From assembly GCA_016208415.1 (NCBI GenBank), contig JACQYB010000005.1:1-64000 (forward strand): a DNA stretch of 64,000 bases. Reading direction: 5' to 3'. Below the pieces are notes generated by a model. The model was not told the DNA's origin. It ran no database searches and saw only the letters and a list, made by a program, of their open reading frames with translations. Every line of letters starts with the position of its first letter. Position 1 is the stretch's first letter. Of the stretch, positions 59,504 through 64,000 are shown piece after piece. Made by a program: the position numbers and the translations under genes. This DNA is from Betaproteobacteria bacterium. Lineage in GTDB: Bacteria; Pseudomonadota; Gammaproteobacteria; Burkholderiales; Rhodocyclaceae.

Positions 59504-59537
59504 GGAATGGCCGGCAATTGCCGGCCATTCCCTTTTT
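59504..59537 (+). terminator. Strong rho-independent terminator of the qmo operon
   Basis: A perfect 28-bp palindrome (GGAATGGCCGGCAA and its complement) followed by CTTTTT, 58 bp after the hdrB-like gene. Confidence 0.9.
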
Positions 59538-59592
59538 CTGGCGCCACCCATGATCGCGTATCCTTTAGACTTCGCACATCCCAGGGGAGGAG

Positions 59593-60195
59593 ATGACCAT
59601 GGAACGAGCCCATTTCAAGCCGCTGACCGCATGCAAGGCGCGGGCAGGCCTATCGATTCACCAGCCCAGCACCTTCACCCCGGTGCGCGAGGACTCGCCG
59701 GCGATTTCCGTCATGACGGACCTGGCGCGCGTCAGTGCCGCCACCATCCGCCCCAACGCCACGATTGCCGAGGCCAGCCAGACCATGATCGCGCGTGGCG
59801 TGCGCCTGCTGCTGGTGACGGAATCCGGCGACGAGGTGCTGGGCCTGATCACGGCCCGCGACACCCAGGGCGAGCGCCCCATCAAGCACATCCAGGAGCG
59901 TGGCGGACGATTCAGTGACCTCCAGGTGCGTGACCTGATGGCGCCACGCGAGGACATCGACATGCTCGACATCACCGAAGTGCTGCGCGCCGAGGTGGGT
60001 CACATCGTCTCCACGCTGCGAAGCTGGGGACGACAGCATGCCCTGGTGGGGGAAACGGACCCGTACACCGGCGTCCCCGTGATTCGCGGCATCTTCTCGG
60101 CGACCCAGATCGGCCGCCAGCTTGGCGTACCGGTGCAGCCCTTTGAGGTCGCCAAGACCTTCGCCGAGATCGAAGCCATGCTCGCCCGGGGCTGA
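59593..60195 (+). CDS. CBS-domain protein
   Basis: 200 residues with one pair of CBS motifs: IRPNATIAEASQTMIARGVR with EVLGLITARD (about 52-95), and a diverged second unit (VRDLMAPREDIDML, then VIRGIFSATQIGRQLG). CBS pairs bind adenine nucleotides and regulate a partner; no enzyme domain is fused. No clear operon partner; its own GGGGAGG ribosome site precedes the ATG. Confidence 0.82.
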   Translation: MTMERAHFKPLTACKARAGLSIHQPSTFTPVREDSPAISVMTDLARVSAATIRPNATIAEASQTMIARGVRLLLVTESGDEVLGLITARDTQGERPIKHIQERGGRFSDLQVRDLMAPREDIDMLDITEVLRAEVGHIVSTLRSWGRQHALVGETDPYTGVPVIRGIFSATQIGRQLGVPVQPFEVAKTFAEIEAMLARG

Positions 60196-60255
60196 ACGGC
60201 CCCTTCACCCCTCCCACGAGCCGCGGCGCGGTCATTTTTTCCGCGGCGCGGTTGC

Positions 60256-62328
60256 TCAACTACTCATGCGGCGATAGATGTCGGCCAGCTTGAGTGGCAG
60301 CTTGCGCACGTCGTCCAGCACCGTATATCTCGCCGGGCCATACATGTGGCGCAGGTAGTCGGCGCCGTGACGGTCGATGGTGACACAATAGCTGCGGACT
60401 CCCTGCGCGCGAGCCTCCAGCAGCGCACGACGAGTGTCCTCGACGCCGTATTGCCCACGGTACTCGTCGCCGAAATCGTCGGGGCGCCCGTCCGAGAGCG
60501 ACACCAGCAGGCGATGGCGGGCAGGCTGCGCCACCAGCAGCCTGGTGAGATGGCGGATGGCCACCCCCATGCGCGTGTAGTCCTTCGCGGCAATGGCGGA
60601 GATGCGCCCGCGCACGGCGTCGCCGTACCGCTCCCCGAAGCCCTTGATGCGGTAGATGTCGCAACGGGTGCGCGTCCAGCCGGAGAAACCGTAGATGGCG
60701 TAGGCGTCGCCCAGGGTCTCGATGGCCTCGCACAGCATCACGAGCGCCTCACGCTCGGCATCGTTGACCCAGCCCTGCGTGGAACCGCTCATGTCCACCA
60801 TGAACAGCGCCGCCAGGGAACGCTCGCAGCGCACGCGGCGGGCGAACAGGCGGCTTGACGGCTCGCTGCCCGCCGCCCGGTCACAAACGGCTTCCACGGC
60901 CGCGTCCACGTCCAGTTCCTCGCCGTCCAGTTGACGCCCGAGAACGCGGTCTTCGCCGCGCAGCGCCTCGAAGCGGCGCCGAATCCGGCGGATGAGGGCG
61001 GCATGGCGCTGGCTGACCTCGCGCACGAACCCCGCGTCGCCCGCGGGCAGATCGTTTTCGTAGAGGTGACACCAGCCGCGCCGGTGCGCGTTGCGGTGGA
61101 AGTCCCACTCGTCGTAGTAGTGGTCGGGCGGACGGGTAGCGACGTAGTGCGCGCCTTCGCCCTGCCGGTCGGTGGGCTTCCAGGCGCCGGGCCCCGCCGG
61201 GGCAAGGGCCTCGGGGGGAATCTCGCCAAGATCCTGGACCAGCGATTGGGCCGCCGCCCGCGCCTCCTCCGGCAGGGCCACCAGTTTCCCCTCGATGCGA
61301 AATTCCGCCGGACCGGCATCGTCGGCAAGCGTGGCCTCCCAGGACGAAGACTCGGCCGGGCGGCGGCCAGGCGCTGCCTTCCACGCGCCGAGGGCATGGC
61401 GCAGTACCTCTGTCTCGCGGCCGATGCGCTGCGCACGCACCCGGCGAGCCGCAGCGGGATCCAGGGTTCCGGCATGGACCAGGACGGGGGGATGGGCTTC
61501 GCCCGCCATATACTCCGACAACAAGGCCAGACTGTCGGCCACGCTGGCCGAGGGTGCGCCCAGACGATCCACCACGCTGGTCAGTTCCGACGGCCAGGGG
61601 CCGCGCAATCCGGCCATCTCCCGGGCCAGGCCGGGCAGCTCGCGCGCAATACAGGCCTCGAGGCGCACCGTCTCCAGTGCCGCCAGCCAGGCCAATGCCC
61701 GTTCCCGCTGCGGCCAGGCATCGACGGCCGCCTCCAGGTCGGCGTTGAAGGTACCGAAACGCGCCTGCGCCCACAGCAGGGCCGTCATGGCTCTGTACAG
61801 GGCGCGGTTGGCGCCGGCATCGGACAATACGCCGAGGCGCGCGGGGAGGTGGATGGTTTCAGTGTCGGTCCACGCCGCGGCCCCCGCGCGGATGCGCAGC
61901 GTGCGCCCCGACAGCCCCCGCACGAAGCGGCCCAGGCGCCCTTCCACCGTTGCAAGGGCGACGTCGCGCGTGTCGTCGCGGGCGGCACGGAAACCGGCCA
62001 CGTCGCGCAGGCTTTCCATGGCGGCGCGGGCGCCGTGCCGGTCATAGCGGTCCAGTGCCGCCAGCACCCAGGCCTCGAAGGCGGCGGCGTCCAGGAGTAC
62101 AAGGGCGCGCGGCGCCAGCGAAGCAACCAGGTCACCGATCGCGGCGTTGGTCTGGGTGCAGACCTCCGCCCAATGGAGCACGAGATCCTGACGTTCCCGG
62201 GGAAGGTATTCCAGGTCCCGGGCCAGCTTGGCCACGGAACGGTGCGACGACGAGGCGAGCAGCGCGTCGTCCAGCCGCTGCTCCAGTTGCGCGGCGCTGA
62301 GCCTAGAAGACGGCCCGGACGAGCTCAT
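60256..62328 (-). CDS. cbbO: CbbO/NorD-family protein with C-terminal VWA domain
   Basis: 690 residues. The first 470 are helical and family-specific. The C-terminal VWA domain (about 510-690) has the MIDAS motif DMSGSTQG with the later Thr and Asp positions in [11 protein letters not shown] and SLSDGRPDD. CbbO binds the CbbQ hexamer and recruits it to RuBisCO to release inhibitory sugar phosphates; NorD does a similar job for nitric oxide reductase. No RuBisCO or nor genes are in the window, so CbbO is preferred only on organism context. Confidence 0.85.
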   Translation of the reverse strand: MSSSGPSSRLSAAQLEQRLDDALLASSSHRSVAKLARDLEYLPRERQDLVLHWAEVCTQTNAAIGDLVASLAPRALVLLDAAAFEAWVLAALDRYDRHGARAAMESLRDVAGFRAARDDTRDVALATVEGRLGRFVRGLSGRTLRIRAGAAAWTDTETIHLPARLGVLSDAGANRALYRAMTALLWAQARFGTFNADLEAAVDAWPQRERALAWLAALETVRLEACIARELPGLAREMAGLRGPWPSELTSVVDRLGAPSASVADSLALLSEYMAGEAHPPVLVHAGTLDPAAARRVRAQRIGRETEVLRHALGAWKAAPGRRPAESSSWEATLADDAGPAEFRIEGKLVALPEEARAAAQSLVQDLGEIPPEALAPAGPGAWKPTDRQGEGAHYVATRPPDHYYDEWDFHRNAHRRGWCHLYENDLPAGDAGFVREVSQRHAALIRRIRRRFEALRGEDRVLGRQLDGEELDVDAAVEAVCDRAAGSEPSSRLFARRVRCERSLAALFMVDMSGSTQGWVNDAEREALVMLCEAIETLGDAYAIYGFSGWTRTRCDIYRIKGFGERYGDAVRGRISAIAAKDYTRMGVAIRHLTRLLVAQPARHRLLVSLSDGRPDDFGDEYRGQYGVEDTRRALLEARAQGVRSYCVTIDRHGADYLRHMYGPARYTVLDDVRKLPLKLADIYRRMSS

Positions 62329-63124
62329 CGAGGGTGTCCGTCATCTCGGGGTCGTCGCTCAGGGCGCGGGCCACGGCTGCGGTGCAGGCCGTGCGCGGCG
62401 CCATCCCGGCGCCGATGAGTTGGGCCGCGTGTACCAGCAGCCGCGTGCTGGCGCCCTCGTCCAGCCCCTCCCCCTTGAGATTGCGGGTGAGCTGGCCGAG
62501 CTTGACCAGCCGCTGGGCGACGGATGCCTCCACGCCCCCTTCGATGGCAACGATGCGCGCTTCCAGTGCGGCTTCCGGGTAGTCGAAATCCAAAGCAACA
62601 AAGCGCTGGCGCGTGCTGGGCTTGATCTCCTTGAGTACGCTCTGGTACCCAGGGTTGTAGGAGATGACGAGCATGAAGGACTCCGGGGCCCGCACCAGTT
62701 CGCCGCGCTTTTCCACGCACAGCACGCGGCGCGAATCGGCCAGGGGGTGGATGACCACCGTGGTGTCCTTGCGGGCCTCGACGATCTCGTCCAGGTAGCA
62801 GATGGCGCCGGCCCGCACGGCGGCGGTGAGGGGTCCATCCACCCAGATGGTGCCCTCGCCCGCGATGAGATAGCGCCCCACCAGGTCGGCGGTGGTGAGG
62901 TCGTCATGGCAGGCCACCGTCACCAGCGGACGCTGCAGGCGCCACGCCATGTATTCCACAAAGCGGGTCTTGCCGCAGCCCGTGGGTCCCTTCAGCAGCA
63001 CCGGCAGGCGGCGCGCGGCAGCGGCCTCGAAGAGCGCCACCTCGTCGGCGACCTGCTGGTAGTAGGGCTCGTCCGCCTGCGTCTCCAGCGTGGGGGTGAT
63101 CGTGCGTAGCTCCGTGGGGCTCAT
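62303..63124 (-). CDS. cbbQ: CbbQ/NirQ/NorQ-family MoxR AAA+ ATPase
   Basis: 273 residues. Walker A GPTGCGKT near 46-53, Walker [13 protein letters not shown] near 108, sensor region [23 protein letters not shown] (split here by family-typical spacing) near 155. It overlaps cbbO by 26 bp, so the pair is one coupled unit that forms the remodelling motor. Confidence 0.9.
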   Translation of the reverse strand: MSPTELRTITPTLETQADEPYYQQVADEVALFEAAAARRLPVLLKGPTGCGKTRFVEYMAWRLQRPLVTVACHDDLTTADLVGRYLIAGEGTIWVDGPLTAAVRAGAICYLDEIVEARKDTTVVIHPLADSRRVLCVEKRGELVRAPESFMLVISYNPGYQSVLKEIKPSTRQRFVALDFDYPEAALEARIVAIEGGVEASVAQRLVKLGQLTRNLKGEGLDEGASTRLLVHAAQLIGAGMAPRTACTAAVARALSDDPEMTDTLDELVRAVF

Positions 63125-63334
63125 CCGTGCTGTTCCGGCTCGGTTCTCGTTACGACCTGGCTGCCGCAGATCGATGCCTCAGGCAGGTCGGGCAGTCTGG
63201 AACAGACGGCAGACAGTGTCAATTGGCTATCAACCGGCTATTCTCCCGTGCGTCGGCTTGTGCTCAAATGCCCCTCTCGACAACGACGTCTGCCGCGCAG
63301 GCTTGGTGCACAGGCAGCAAACAACCAATTCGGC

Positions 63335-64000
63335 ATGAAAATTACAGTCAGCGAACTGATTGTCAGGTTCATGGAGCGTTTGGGCATCACCCACATTTAC
63401 GGAATGCCCGGCTCCCACATCCTGCCAGTCTATGACCGCCTCTACGATTCGAAAATCAAGAGCGTCCTGGTCAAGCACGAACAGGGCGCCGCCTTCATGG
63501 CCTGCGGCCATGCACGCGTGTCGGGGGGGGTTGCCGCGTGCATCACCACGGCCGGACCGGGCGCCACCAACCTGGTTACCGGCATCGCCAACGCCCATGT
63601 GGACAAGCTGCCCGTCCTCATCGTCACCGGCGAGACGTCGACCTACATCTTCGGCAAGGGCGGGCTGCAGGAAAGCTCCGGCGAGGGCGGCACCCTGGAC
63701 CAGGCCGCCCTGTTCGGCGGCATCACGCGCTATCACAAGATCGTCGAGCGCACCGACTACCTGCTCCAGGTGTTGCGCCAGGCGGCAAAGATCCTGCTGT
63801 CGCCCAATCCCGGGCCGGTGCTCCTCAGCTTCCCTTACAACCTTCAGAAGGAATTGGTGGAGGAGGCTCTCCTCGACGAAATCCGCTATGCCACGCCCAC
63901 CCGGGCCTTTTGTAACCGGCCCTCGGCGAGCCGGACGATGGCGCGCATGATCCTCGCTGCCCGGCGTCCCGTCATCGTTGCGGGCTACGGCTGCTTCCTG
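63335..64000 (+). CDS. TPP-dependent enzyme, acetolactate-synthase-like (partial, runs off the end)
   Basis: The first 222 codons of a gene whose 3' end is outside the window. It starts MKITVSELIVRFMERLGITH. The catalytic Glu that activates thiamine diphosphate is in KHEQGAAFMACGHAR (near 50), and ACITTAGPGATNLVTGIANA and GPVLLSFPYNLQKEL are typical of the family. Acetolactate synthase, sulfoacetaldehyde acetyltransferase and glyoxylate carboligase share this N-terminal part, so the reaction is open. The 210-bp gap before it, divergent from cbbQ, shows no clear signal. Confidence 0.85.
   Translation, partial: MKITVSELIVRFMERLGITHIYGMPGSHILPVYDRLYDSKIKSVLVKHEQGAAFMACGHARVSGGVAACITTAGPGATNLVTGIANAHVDKLPVLIVTGETSTYIFGKGGLQESSGEGGTLDQAALFGGITRYHKIVERTDYLLQVLRQAAKILLSPNPGPVLLSFPYNLQKELVEEALLDEIRYATPTRAFCNRPSASRTMARMILAARRPVIVAGYGCFL

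Noticed and set aside
1-64000. CRISPR arrays, tRNA, rRNA, integrase or intact insertion sequence
   Set aside because: None was recognised on reading both strands; short repeats found are not CRISPR-like.

Overview
The window is high-GC DNA that looks like the chromosome of a sulfur-oxidising, probably autotrophic betaproteobacterium of the Thiobacillus, Sulfuricella or Sulfuritalea type. This is inferred from gene content: QmoAB-HdrCB, SoeABC, TusA, DsrE-family proteins and CbbQ/CbbO occur together, with many c-type cytochromes and sigma-54 regulators. No rRNA, tRNA, CRISPR array, integrase or intact insertion sequence was found. Coding density is high, and many neighbouring genes overlap by ATGA.

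Layout. 0-1.1 kb: a Fic-like gene with a degenerate catalytic motif and an odd 3' end. 1.5-7.1 kb (minus): a chaperone operon of TPR protein, J-domain-like protein, GrpE-like protein, Hsp70 and zinc ribbon. 7.4-11.1 kb (plus): a split PqiA-PqiA-PqiB-PqiC lipid-transport operon. 11.3-16.9 kb (plus): an ArsR-rhodanese regulator, a DsrE protein, an RND exporter, a LolA-like protein and an outer-membrane barrel. 17.1 kb: an orphan RelB/DinJ-like antitoxin. 17.4-21.2 kb (minus): a PhnD-like periplasmic sensor, a histidine kinase and a sigma-54 response regulator.

21.7-37.4 kb (plus) is a respiratory island. It holds a Tat-exported TtrA-type molybdoenzyme with an Fe-S subunit, a 420-residue polyferredoxin, a TorD-like chaperone, a triheme cytochrome, an outer-membrane barrel, PKD and FecR-PKD proteins, a tetraheme cytochrome and a NapC-type cytochrome. 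It ends with a complete type II DMSO-reductase-family enzyme in alpha-beta-delta-gamma order. A sigma-54-type promoter and three related palindromes lie in front of it, beside the sensor/kinase/regulator genes that probably control it.

37.5-40.4 kb holds a methyltransferase, a FadL-type porin and DsrE2. 40.7-47.8 kb is a functional-amyloid (fap-like) locus: a divergent sigma-54 activator, a strong sigma-54 promoter match, two three-repeat amyloid candidates, a C39 peptidase and a coiled-coil outer-membrane pore. 47.9-52.9 kb (minus) holds tusA and soeCBA (sulfite to sulfate in the cytoplasm). 53.1-54.2 kb has a frameshifted gene, a small gene and a phosphodiesterase. 54.3-59.4 kb is qmoA-qmoB-hdrC-hdrB, the likely electron link between APS reductase and quinone. 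59.6-64 kb has a CBS protein, cbbO, cbbQ and the start of a TPP-dependent enzyme.

Across the window at least six copies of a GC-rich repeat with a variable internal hairpin sit at gene junctions, and in three places one is read into, or could be read into, a protein N-terminus.
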